From DATBGO01 sp963785765 (GTDB taxonomy: Bacteria; Actinomycetota; Actinomycetes; Streptosporangiales; Streptosporangiaceae), in NCBI GenBank assembly GCA_963785765.1, contig CAWAWM010000001.1:124001-188000 (forward strand): a stretch of DNA of 64,000 bases. The letters run 5' to 3'. The position numbers were made by a program, and so were the translations under genes. Below the pieces are notes generated by a model, which saw nothing but the letters and a program-made list of their open reading frames with translations, was not told the DNA's origin and did not search any database. This document shows, in pieces, positions 27,499-36,800 of the stretch (within the stretch, counting starts at the first letter, position 1; each line of letters starts with the position of its first letter).

Positions 27499-28242
27499 AT
27501 GCTGACGTGGTGGCTCGCGCGCGCCGAGGAGCAGCTGCCCGCCTCCGGCCAGTGGCTGACCGACAACGAGCGCCGCCACGCGGAGGGGATGCGCTACACC
27601 AAACGGCGCGCGGACTTCCTGCTAAACCGCTGGACGCTCAAGCTGACGGTGGCCCGGGCGCTCGGCTGGGCCGACGATGACGGCGCGCTGGCCCGGATCG
27701 AAGCCCGCCCGGCTCCCGACGGCGCGCCCGAGCTGTTCGTCGACAGCCAGCCGACCGGGCGCGGTGTCTCGCTGACCGACCGGGCCGGCTGCGCAGCTTG
27801 CCTGGTGGCGGACGAGCCCGCCGCGATCGGCTGCGACCTCGAGCTCGTGGAGCCGCGCAGCGACGCGTTCGTGCACGATTATCTGACCGGGGCCGAGGCC
27901 AGCTTCGTCACCGCGGCTGGCCCGGCGCACGACGTCGCGGCCAACCTCATCTGGTCGGCGAAGGAGAGCGCGCTGAAGGTGCTCCGCACCGGCCTGCGCC
28001 GGGATACCCGCTCGGTCGAGGTGACCGTCGCCGACCTGGCTCCGCCGGAGCGCTCCTGGTCTGCCCTGGAGGTCCGCAGCGCCGAGGGTGCCGTCTTCGG
28101 CGGCTGGTGGCGGCGGAGCGGGCCGTTCCTGCTCACCACGTGCGCGGCTGGCGGCTTGGCCCAGCCGGCCGCCCTGGAGGCGGTTTCCGCGATCGACGAG
28201 GTGGCCCCCTCGCACTACTGGCTGCACCGGCCGCTCGCGTGA
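27499..28242 (+). CDS. Sfp-type 4'-phosphopantetheinyl transferase
   Basis: About 247 residues. It transfers phosphopantetheine from CoA to carrier proteins. The diagnostic motifs are IGCDLELVEPRS (Mg2+/CoA site, Asp113 and Glu115) and WSAKESALKVLRTGL (Trp152-Lys155-Glu156), plus an early NRWTLKLTVARALGW helix. The length fits the Sfp/secondary-metabolism class. It converges on the carboxylase and synthase operon with a 25-bp gap, so it is the obvious activator of the four carrier domains at 36533-37876. Those domains have Thr at the expected attachment point, so its acceptor specificity would be unusual if it modifies them. Confidence 0.92.
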   Translation: MLTWWLARAEEQLPASGQWLTDNERRHAEGMRYTKRRADFLLNRWTLKLTVARALGWADDDGALARIEARPAPDGAPELFVDSQPTGRGVSLTDRAGCAACLVADEPAAIGCDLELVEPRSDAFVHDYLTGAEASFVTAAGPAHDVAANLIWSAKESALKVLRTGLRRDTRSVEVTVADLAPPERSWSALEVRSAEGAVFGGWWRRSGPFLLTTCAAGGLAQPAALEAVSAIDEVAPSHYWLHRPLA

Positions 28243-28267
28243 CGGGGGCGGCGCCCAGCCGCTGGCC

Positions 28268-31200
28268 CTAGTTGCTGGCCGCGGCCGCGGGCGCGCCATC
28301 GCCCGGTGCCGTGGCGGGCGATACGAGCTTCAGCCGCCGCTCGAGCGCCTCGACGATGAACGGGCGCAGCTCGGCAGCGGGAATGATGTGGTCGACAGAC
28401 CCCACCCGCAGCGCGCGCTGGATGTCGTGAATGGCGTCGAACTCGTCGGCGACCTGCCTGAGCTTCTCGGCCCTGACATCCTGAATCGTGTCGGCCAGCT
28501 CGTGCCGCAGCCCGTGCTGGGTACCTTGGGTATCGGCGGCGAGCTTCTCGCGCATGCTCAGCACCCGCGGATCCTGCTCGGTCCGCTTGGTGACCTCGCG
28601 GGCGAAGACGACGGCCGCCGCGGGCGCGCCGCCGATCACCGAGGCGTAGGAGCCGGCCACCGCCGCCGTCTCCATGTTGTCGTGCAGCCGCTTGGAGAAC
28701 ACCACGAACGCGCCGCCGTGATAGCGGGACACCACCACGAAGACGATCGGGCCGCGGAAATTGGTCACCGCCCGGCCGATCTCCGCACCGTATTCAAGCT
28801 GCCACTTGCGCATGCTCTCCGGCGAGCCGTCGAACCCGCTCAGGTTGGCCAGGACCACCACCGGGCGGTTGCCGCTGGCCGCGTTGACCGCGCGCGCCAC
28901 CTTCCGCGAGGACTGCGGGAACAGCGTGCCCGACGTCCAGGAGGGCGGCCCGTCGGCCGGGGCGGATCCGGTCCGGGGCAGGGTCTGGGACTCCAGGCCG
29001 ATCAGGCAGACCGGCATCCCGCCGATGTGCGCGTCCCAGATGATCGCGTTCTCGCCGTCCCGCCAGCGCGCCCAGCGCTCGAACGGCTCGTGATCGGTAT
29101 CGCCGACGGCGCGCATCACCGACCGCATGTCGAACGGCTTCTTGCGCTCCCCGTTCAGTTCGCTGGAGAAGATGTCCCCGACCCGCTCGAAATCAGATCC
29201 TGGCACCGGCTTGTGCGGCGAGGCGCACACGTCGCGGTCGGACGGGTCAGTGGTGGGCGCGCGCCGCGGGCCGGCCTCGCCGGGCACGATGTAGGTGTGC
29301 TCGTAGTGGCGCAGCAGCAGCGCGCACGCGTCGGCCAGCGACGGCGCCCAGTACTGCCCCTGCCCGTTGGGGCCCATGATCCGGTCGAACCCGCCGATCC
29401 CGAAGTTGTCTTCGGCCGACACCCCGCCGGAGTAGTCCAGTGAGCTCTTGCCGGTCAGCACCATGGCGCTGGCCGGCATCATGATCAGGATGCCGCGGGT
29501 GTGCATGAGCATCGTGGCCTCGGCGTTCCAGTACGGCTGCGCGCCGACGTTAATGCCGGTCACAATGATGTTGACCTCGCCGCCCGCCTGCGTGAACTCG
29601 ATCAGGCGCCGGAGCACCGTGGCAATCCAGTCCATGTTCTCGGTGCCGCTGTCCCAGGCGATGCGCGCTCCCGAGGACAGTGCGAACCATTCGACGGGCA
29701 GCCCGACCTCACTGGCCAGCGCCAGCGCGGCGATAATCCGCCGGCACTCCGCCTCAGCGAGGTTGCCCAGGCCGGAGGTCGGGTCGCCCAGGATCGCCAC
29801 CCGGCGCATGCCCTCGGGCACCAGGTCGGTGTAGTTGCTGATCACGCCGACCACGATCCCGGCGGTGTTGCGGCCGTAGGGCCGGTCAACCGGCACTAGC
29901 CGCTCCCCGCCCTCGTCGAGGTCGTACTCGCTGAACAGGCCGGCCTGCAGGTCGGCCGAAGCGCCGACCGGCGGCGTGAGCATCCGGATGAGTTCGTACG
30001 GATAGGGCACGCTGAGGCGCTGGGAACGCAGCACCTTCTGCCGGTATTCGGTCAGCGTCCTGATGGGCTGGTCGGAGGGCTCCCGGAACCGGACCGTGAC
30101 GGCCCGGTCGGCGATGTTCTCGACATCAAGGACGGCTTCCTTAACCTCGCCGCTGACCGCGTCCAGCATCCGGATCCTGGCCGTGACCTTTTCCAGGCCG
30201 AGGCCGGCCGCCATCGGTGCCAGCCTGTGCGCCACGCCGCGCCAGGTCCCTGGCGCGATATCCCAGGCTGGGCGCACGTAGAGGATCACCCGGTTGCTCA
30301 GCTGCCGCTGCTTGGGCGGCCGCCGCCCCAGGGCGTGCCGCATGTCGGCGAGCGCCTGGGCCAGCACGCCCTCGAGGTGCGGGAAGCCGACGATCCGGCC
30401 CGACGAGTCGCGGGCGGGGGTGAGGTCGCGCACCTCGGCCAGTGCGATCAGGCGGTCATCCTTCGGGTTATCCCTGGCCACCGCCTGGAACAGGTAGATA
30501 TCCTCGGCCGACGACACCCGCTCGAGAGTGAAGTTCGATAGCCGCCACAGGTCGAGCCGCTCGGCGATCATCGGGTGCATGTTGCGGTAGAGCTTGTCCT
30601 CGGCGAACCCGGTCGCGTCGGGCCGGAACGTGAAGTGCTGGGTGCGCAGGTGCTCTTCGTCTTCACCCGGCCCGTCGGGCCCGCTCTCATAGGTGACGGC
30701 GATGTCGAAGCGATCAAGCACTCGGCCGAAGTCCGTCTGCGCGAGCAGGCCGGCCAGCTCGGCGGCCATCGGATCGGCTTCCATCCAGTCGCCCGCCCGC
30801 CAGGCCTCGACATCCACCACCACGCGGCGGTCCGGCGGCAGCGCACCGAGGAACCCCCGCAGCTCGGCGGCGAAGTCGGGCAGGTCAGACATGGACACGT
30901 AGCCGTCGACCAGCTGGACGTCGTTCCCCTCCTCGGTGTAGCTGGCCAGGCAGGCCAGATGCCTGCCGAACGCCTCGCACCGCAGGTCGCGCAGCTCGCG
31001 GATGCGGTAGAACCGGCGGGTCCTGGCCTGCAGGAGCCGCATCCTGGTCGTCTTGTCCGCGTCCCAGTACCTGTCCCGCAGCAGCGCGCGCATCGGCTGC
31101 GGGCACCACACGAGACGGTCGGTGATTTCGCGGATGCGCCGCGCGGACGGCCTGGCGGCGAGCTCGTCGAGATAGCTGTCCATCTCGGCGTAGATCTTCT

Positions 31201-33865
31201 CGCGCGTTTCGTTGAGCAGCGGCGCGTCGACGTAGCTGAAGCGCACTTCGCGGGCCAGGTCGCAGACTTCCTGATGGCGCCGCTCCGTGCTGGCGATCAG
31301 CCGGTCCAGCACCGCGAGGCGTTCGTCGGTCATCAGGGCCATCAGCACGTCGCGCCGGCGCAGCCAGCGGTCCAGGATGGCCATGACGGCCGGCGCCACG
31401 GTGGAGATCCGGCCCAGCGACCGGTACAGGTGCAGCACCGCCAGCTCAAGCTCGGGCGTGCGCCGCAGCGAGGTAACGCCGTACCGGGTCAGCGCGTGCC
31501 GCAGCTGCCTGAGGAACTGAGCAGGCAGTCCGCTGCGGTCCGGATCCAGGGTGGCCAGGTAGGTGAACAGGTAGTTCTCGGCGCTGCGGGAGTGCTCATC
31601 ATCCTCGGTCTCGTCGGGCTCGCGCCCGGCCAGCGCGGTGATGTCGGCGAAGATCTCCAGCAGATCCAGCTCGCGGCGGAGCAGATCAGGATCGGCGTGG
31701 CTGGCCGCGTCGAGCATGGCCTCCTGCCGCCTGCTCAGTTTGCGCGCCGCAGCCTCGTCGAGGTCGTAACCGAGCAGATAGCTGCGCAGGCTGACCGGAC
31801 TGCCGTGGTCGCCCGGAGGGGCCGCCAAGGCGGCCAGATCCAGCCGCGGGCCGGCCGCCGTAGGTTCGTCCTGCTGGTCCGACGGCAATAGCTGAACCAG
31901 CGGCGCCCCGGCCTCGACCTGCGTGTTCACGCTGACCATGACCTCGTGGATGGTGCCGGCGAACGGAGCCGTGATCGCGGTCTCCATCTTCATGGTCTCC
32001 ATCACGACCAGCGGATCACCGGCCCGCACCGTATCCCCGGGGGCGACCTTGACGCCGACCACGAAGGCCGGCGCGGGAGCGCGGATCGCTCCGCCGCCGT
32101 CACTGCTGATGACGTGGGAGACCCCGTCCACCTCGACGATCAGCCGCGGGCCCTGGGTGTCAGCCACGATGTGATACCGCTGCCCGCCGCAGGTCAGCGC
32201 GCGCTCGTAGCCGCCGAGGTGCTGGACGTTCGTGTCGATGACGGCGTCGCCGGTATCGATCCGGTAGTTGCCGCCGCCCAGGCAGTAGACATGCAGCTTG
32301 TAGACGTTGCCGCGCAGGCTCAGTTCCATCTGGTGGCCGACGGCATCGGGCAGGTCCGGGCGGCCGCGGGCGGCGGCGGCGTAGAAGTTGGCCTGGGTGG
32401 CGGCCCGGTCGGCTTCGGCCTCCTCGATGGCGGCCTGCAGCAGCGCCACCGGGTGCTGCGGCGGAAGATGCTGGCCGACCGCGGTCAGCCGGTCGAGCCA
32501 CTGGTTGTCATAGGTACCCGCGCGGACCTCTTCCCGGCCGAGCAGGGCGAGCAGGAAGGCCTTGTTGGTGGTGCCGCCGGCCACCACGACGATCGACTGG
32601 GCCAGGCCGCGCTGCAGCCTGGCGAGTGCTTCCTGCCTGTCGCTGCCCCAGGCGATCACCTTGGCGATCATCGAATCGAACTCGGGCGCGATCTCATCGC
32701 CCTCCGTGACGCCAGTATCGACCCGGATCCCGGTGCCGGTCGGCAGCCGCAGCGCGGATATCCGGCCGGGCGCGGGCGCGAACGCGCGTTCTGGATCCTC
32801 GGCGTTGAGGCGGGCCTCGATCGCGTGCCCGCGGACCGGCGGGGGACTGCCGGACAGCCGTTCGCCGCGGGCGATGGCGACCTGCAGCTTGACCAGGTCG
32901 AGTCCGGTGGTCAGTTCCGTGACCGGGTGCTCGACCTGCAGCCTGGTGTTGACCTCCATGAACGAAAATCGCAAGGTCGCCGGGTCGAGCAGGAATTCGA
33001 CGGTGCCGACGCCCCGGTAGCCCGCGGCGGCGCACAGCCGCACGGCCGCATCGCACAGCGCCTTCTCGCCGGCGGCATCGAGCAGCGTGCAGGCCGACTC
33101 CTCGATGACCTTCTGGTTCCGCCGCTGGATGCTGCAATCGCGCACTCCGACGGCCCAGACGGCGCCCTGGCCATCGGCGACCACCTGGACTTCTACATGA
33201 CGCGCCGCGTCCAGCTTGCGCTCGATGAAGACGGTGCGGTCGCCGAACGCGTGCTCGGCCTCAGCCTGGGCCGAACCGAAGGCCTCGCGCATCTGATCGG
33301 CCGACTCCACCAGCCTGATGCCCCGGCCCCCGCCGCCTGAGGCCGCCTTGACCAGGACCGGGTAGCCCTGCAGGTCGGCGGCGAGCACGGCGCTGTCGGG
33401 GTCGTGCACGGGGCCGCCGCTCCACGGTACGACCGGCACGCCGACGCTCTCGGCCAGTTGTTTGGCCCGCACCTTGTCGCCGAGCAGCGCGATGACGTCA
33501 CTGGTCGGCCCGATGAAGTTGATGCCAGCTTCTTCGCACCGCTTGGCGAACTCCGCCGACTCCGCGACGAAGCCCCAGCCCACCCACACGGCGTCGGCGC
33601 GGGCCTGCGCCAGCGCCGCCATCAGCCGGTCGAGGTCGAGGTAACTGCTCTTGCGGTGGCCGTCGGCGTCGACGAAGGTGGCCGGGCCCAGCAGCACCGC
33701 TTCGTTCGCCTCCCGGACGAACCAGGATGCCGCGTCCGGCTCGGTGTACAGAGCGATGGTCGTAATGGGTTCGCCCGACTCCTGGTTCAGCTCGGCGACA
33801 GCGGAAATGCAGCGCATCGCGGGCTCGCCGCGGTTGACGACGGCGAGCCGTTGAATGGTGGTCAC
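28268..33865 (-). CDS. Single-chain biotin-dependent acyl-CoA carboxylase
   Basis: About 1865 residues combining all three activities of acetyl/propionyl-CoA carboxylase. The biotin carboxylase domain (residues 1-450) has GGGGRGIRLVESADQM and the EVNTRLQVEHPVTEL signature. The biotinyl domain has VVMETMKMETAI with the biotin Lys near residue 626. A large central helical region (about 700-1200) follows. The carboxyltransferase domain includes VILTGINVGAQPYWNAEA-like (IIVTGINVGAQPYWNAEATM), ANLSGFDGSPESMRKW and GAFVVFSKRLHDNMET. The architecture resembles eukaryotic ACC more than the usual split bacterial AccA/AccB sets. GTG 33865 has AAGGAG upstream and lies 31 bp after the synthase stop. Likely job: making malonyl- or methylmalonyl-CoA for that synthase; acyl preference is not predictable. 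Confidence 0.92.
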   Translation of the reverse strand: MTTIQRLAVVNRGEPAMRCISAVAELNQESGEPITTIALYTEPDAASWFVREANEAVLLGPATFVDADGHRKSSYLDLDRLMAALAQARADAVWVGWGFVAESAEFAKRCEEAGINFIGPTSDVIALLGDKVRAKQLAESVGVPVVPWSGGPVHDPDSAVLAADLQGYPVLVKAASGGGGRGIRLVESADQMREAFGSAQAEAEHAFGDRTVFIERKLDAARHVEVQVVADGQGAVWAVGVRDCSIQRRNQKVIEESACTLLDAAGEKALCDAAVRLCAAAGYRGVGTVEFLLDPATLRFSFMEVNTRLQVEHPVTELTTGLDLVKLQVAIARGERLSGSPPPVRGHAIEARLNAEDPERAFAPAPGRISALRLPTGTGIRVDTGVTEGDEIAPEFDSMIAKVIAWGSDRQEALARLQRGLAQSIVVVAGGTTNKAFLLALLGREEVRAGTYDNQWLDRLTAVGQHLPPQHPVALLQAAIEEAEADRAATQANFYAAAARGRPDLPDAVGHQMELSLRGNVYKLHVYCLGGGNYRIDTGDAVIDTNVQHLGGYERALTCGGQRYHIVADTQGPRLIVEVDGVSHVISSDGGGAIRAPAPAFVVGVKVAPGDTVRAGDPLVVMETMKMETAITAPFAGTIHEVMVSVNTQVEAGAPLVQLLPSDQQDEPTAAGPRLDLAALAAPPGDHGSPVSLRSYLLGYDLDEAAARKLSRRQEAMLDAASHADPDLLRRELDLLEIFADITALAGREPDETEDDEHSRSAENYLFTYLATLDPDRSGLPAQFLRQLRHALTRYGVTSLRRTPELELAVLHLYRSLGRISTVAPAVMAILDRWLRRRDVLMALMTDERLAVLDRLIASTERRHQEVCDLAREVRFSYVDAPLLNETREKIYAEMDSYLDELAARPSARRIREITDRLVWCPQPMRALLRDRYWDADKTTRMRLLQARTRRFYRIRELRDLRCEAFGRHLACLASYTEEGNDVQLVDGYVSMSDLPDFAAELRGFLGALPPDRRVVVDVEAWRAGDWMEADPMAAELAGLLAQTDFGRVLDRFDIAVTYESGPDGPGEDEEHLRTQHFTFRPDATGFAEDKLYRNMHPMIAERLDLWRLSNFTLERVSSAEDIYLFQAVARDNPKDDRLIALAEVRDLTPARDSSGRIVGFPHLEGVLAQALADMRHALGRRPPKQRQLSNRVILYVRPAWDIAPGTWRGVAHRLAPMAAGLGLEKVTARIRMLDAVSGEVKEAVLDVENIADRAVTVRFREPSDQPIRTLTEYRQKVLRSQRLSVPYPYELIRMLTPPVGASADLQAGLFSEYDLDEGGERLVPVDRPYGRNTAGIVVGVISNYTDLVPEGMRRVAILGDPTSGLGNLAEAECRRIIAALALASEVGLPVEWFALSSGARIAWDSGTENMDWIATVLRRLIEFTQAGGEVNIIVTGINVGAQPYWNAEATMLMHTRGILIMMPASAMVLTGKSSLDYSGGVSAEDNFGIGGFDRIMGPNGQGQYWAPSLADACALLLRHYEHTYIVPGEAGPRRAPTTDPSDRDVCASPHKPVPGSDFERVGDIFSSELNGERKKPFDMRSVMRAVGDTDHEPFERWARWRDGENAIIWDAHIGGMPVCLIGLESQTLPRTGSAPADGPPSWTSGTLFPQSSRKVARAVNAASGNRPVVVLANLSGFDGSPESMRKWQLEYGAEIGRAVTNFRGPIVFVVVSRYHGGAFVVFSKRLHDNMETAAVAGSYASVIGGAPAAAVVFAREVTKRTEQDPRVLSMREKLAADTQGTQHGLRHELADTIQDVRAEKLRQVADEFDAIHDIQRALRVGSVDHIIPAAELRPFIVEALERRLKLVSPATAPGDGAPAAAASN

Positions 33866-33896
33866 GGTGGCTCCTTGGTTCTCGGGATGGCGCATA

Positions 33897-36800
33897 TCAG
33901 CCGTGCATGGCGGCACGGAAGGGCTCCGCGAGGTCGCCCTCGATCACGCCAGGCAGCGGCACGACGCGGTATCCATCGAGATGGATGAGCACATCGCCCG
34001 CCGAGTCCACGACCCGGCAGTCGTAACTGCCGTCGCTGGCCGGACGGACGACCGCGAACAGCGGCCCGTCGGCCGGTGACCGGCCCAGGGTGCGGATCAG
34101 GTCGGCGTGCGCGGGTAGCCCCAGCTGGCCGGTCTGGCCGATGCCCCACAGGCTCGCCGCCTGGAAGCACAGCTCGGCCAGTCGCGGCTGGGTGGCATTC
34201 GGATTGTCGGTCGGCACGTGATCGGCAGGCAGGTCCGCGGCGAACTGGCCGATCACGGCGCCGTCAACGCGCCAGGCCTTGCCGAGCACCTGGTAGGCCG
34301 GGCCGTGCGGGAACACCCGGTAGATGTCGTCGTGTCCGATGCTGACCGCGCCTTCGGTGGTGGCGGAGTCATCGGTCTCGGCCTGCGGAGCCTGCGCGCT
34401 GAGCCGGACGCAACCGGTGAAGTGCGTCGTCCATTGCGGCACGTCGCTGCCCTTGAGCAGCCGGCTGGCGGACAGCGTGCAGTCAGCCACAAGATCATCG
34501 CCATCCGGCCTGAGGACGGCCCGGATCGTCAGCGTGCGCGGCTTGTTGCGGTAGAACTTCACCGGCGCCAGGAAGTCCATCCGCTCCACGTCCGCCACCT
34601 GCAGGTCCGGTGCCGCCAGTCGCGCGACCGCGGCGAAGGCCTCCACGCCCATCACGCCGGGCAGCACCGTAAAGGACTCGATCTGATGGTCATAGAGGAA
34701 CGGCTGCAGGGCCGGGTCCAGGGTCGTCTCGACGGTCAGCCCCGAATAAACCCCCATGCCGGTGACGGAGCCCGCCATCGGCCCGGCCTGGCTGGTGTCG
34801 GCAGCGGCGACCTCCAGGCCCCCGGTGGGGTCGAATTCGGCCATCATCATGCCGAGCTTTCCGGCCACGACGACCTCGCCCCTGAACGGGCCTGCGGTCA
34901 GCTCCCGGCCGATCCAGGCGATGCCCGCCTCGGGGGGAAGCATGTCGATGCCGGCCGCCGCCATGATCTTCGGGATGGACCCGCGGGTGGCCATGCCGAT
35001 CCCGCCCCACGCGGTCCAGTCCAGTGCGATTCCGCGGGTATCCGGCCTGGTCCGCCGGAAGCTGGAGGTGATCTTGCAGAGCAGGTCGTTGGCCGCGCTG
35101 TAGTCGGTCTGGCCCGCGTTGCCGAACCGGCCCGCCACCGAGCTGAACACCACGGTCGCGCCGATCGGGAGGTCGGCGGCGGCGTGCAGCAGGTTGAACC
35201 AGCCGTCGCTCTTGACGTCGAAGACCAGGTCGTACTCGCGGCGCTCCTTGTCGGCAATGCCGCGGCTGATCTCCATGCCGGCCGCATGCAGCAGCACGTC
35301 GATGCGCCCGTGCCGGTCCCTGATGTCGTCGACCACCTTCGCGACGGCGTCGGCGTCCAATAGGTTCACGGCGTGGTAGTAGGCCTCGCCGCCGGCCGCG
35401 CGGACCGCCTGCACCGCGGTCAGCGCTGACTGGAGCCGCTCGTAGCCGGAGAGCTCGCGCTCGATCAGCACCGGGGTGGGCCGCTTCCCCGCGGCCTTCA
35501 GGCGCTCGCTGATCGTCGCCCTGAAGCCATCCCGGTCGGTCATGAAGGCGGCCAGGTCCGGGTCGGCTGGATCGGGCTCCGGCGTGAGGTCGAGCAGGTG
35601 GAAGGTGCCGCCGCTGGCGGCGGCCAGGTCCGCGACGATCGCCGAGACGATGCTGCCGGCCGCGCCGGTGACCGCGAATACGGTCTCGCGGCCCAGGACC
35701 ATTCCGTCGGCTCCGTCGCCGAACGGGATCTCCTGCAGGCCCACCGCCCACCGGCGGCCGTCGGCCCGGCCGATCTCGATGGCGCCCGGATCACGCAGCG
35801 TCTCTTCGATCAGCGCGTCAGCGAGCGACGCGGTCTTCTTGGTCACCGGGAAGTCGACCGCCTTGGCCAGCACGTCGGCCCGCTCGCGGCGGTAAGCCTT
35901 GGTGAATCCGGTCACCGCGCCGCCGAGCGGCGCCACGGCTCCCGCGTCGTCGTAACCGTGGTAGCCGCCCAGCCGGGTCGCGGACACCAGGAACGTGCCC
36001 TGCGGCCCCAGGTGACCTTCGGTGTCGAGGCGGCGCACCACCGTATACAGCTGCTTGACCCGGCTGTCCAAGGCGGCTCGCCAGCCGGCCAGGTCGAGCT
36101 GGCCGATAGCAGGCTCGGCGTCGAGCGCCGTGAGCCAGTAGAGCCCGTGCACGGGACCGTCGGCCAGCCACGTGGTCAGCTGGGCATCGACGTCCGCCGG
36201 GCCGGATCCGGCCGGGAGCACCAGCGCAGTGGCGCCGAGCGCAGCCAGCCGCCGGGCGAGCACGTCCGCGACGCCGCCCTTGTCGGCCATCACGATGACG
36301 CGCTTGGTCTCATCCAGCGTCACCCCGGTCGGGGTGCACCAGTCGATCGGCGGTCGCAGCACCGGAACCGGAACCCGCCGCGGCAGCCGTCCGGCCGCCG
36401 CGACATCGCCGGTGAACGCGGGTGCTGTGTGCGGCTGGGCGGACTCGGCCTGCTGGGGCGCCTGGGCCTCAGGAACTGCGGCCTGGGCCTCAGGAACTGC
36501 GGCCTGGACCTCAGGAGCTGGTGCGCGGTCCCTGGCGAAGCCGATGACGTGGGCCAGCGTGGGGAAGTCGCGGAGCCTGAGGTTCTCATCGCGCGGGATG
36601 CCGAACTGCTCGCGCACGGCGGCGAACACCTCGGCCTGCTTGACGGTGTCGACGCCGAGGTCGGCTTCCAGATCGAGATCGAGGTCGAGCAGCTCCGGCG
36701 GGTAGCCGGTCATGTCAGCGACGATCTGCACGATCCGCTCCGTCACCTCATCACCGGCCGGGGCGGCGGGGGCTGGGGCGGCTGGGGCTGGGGTTGGGGC

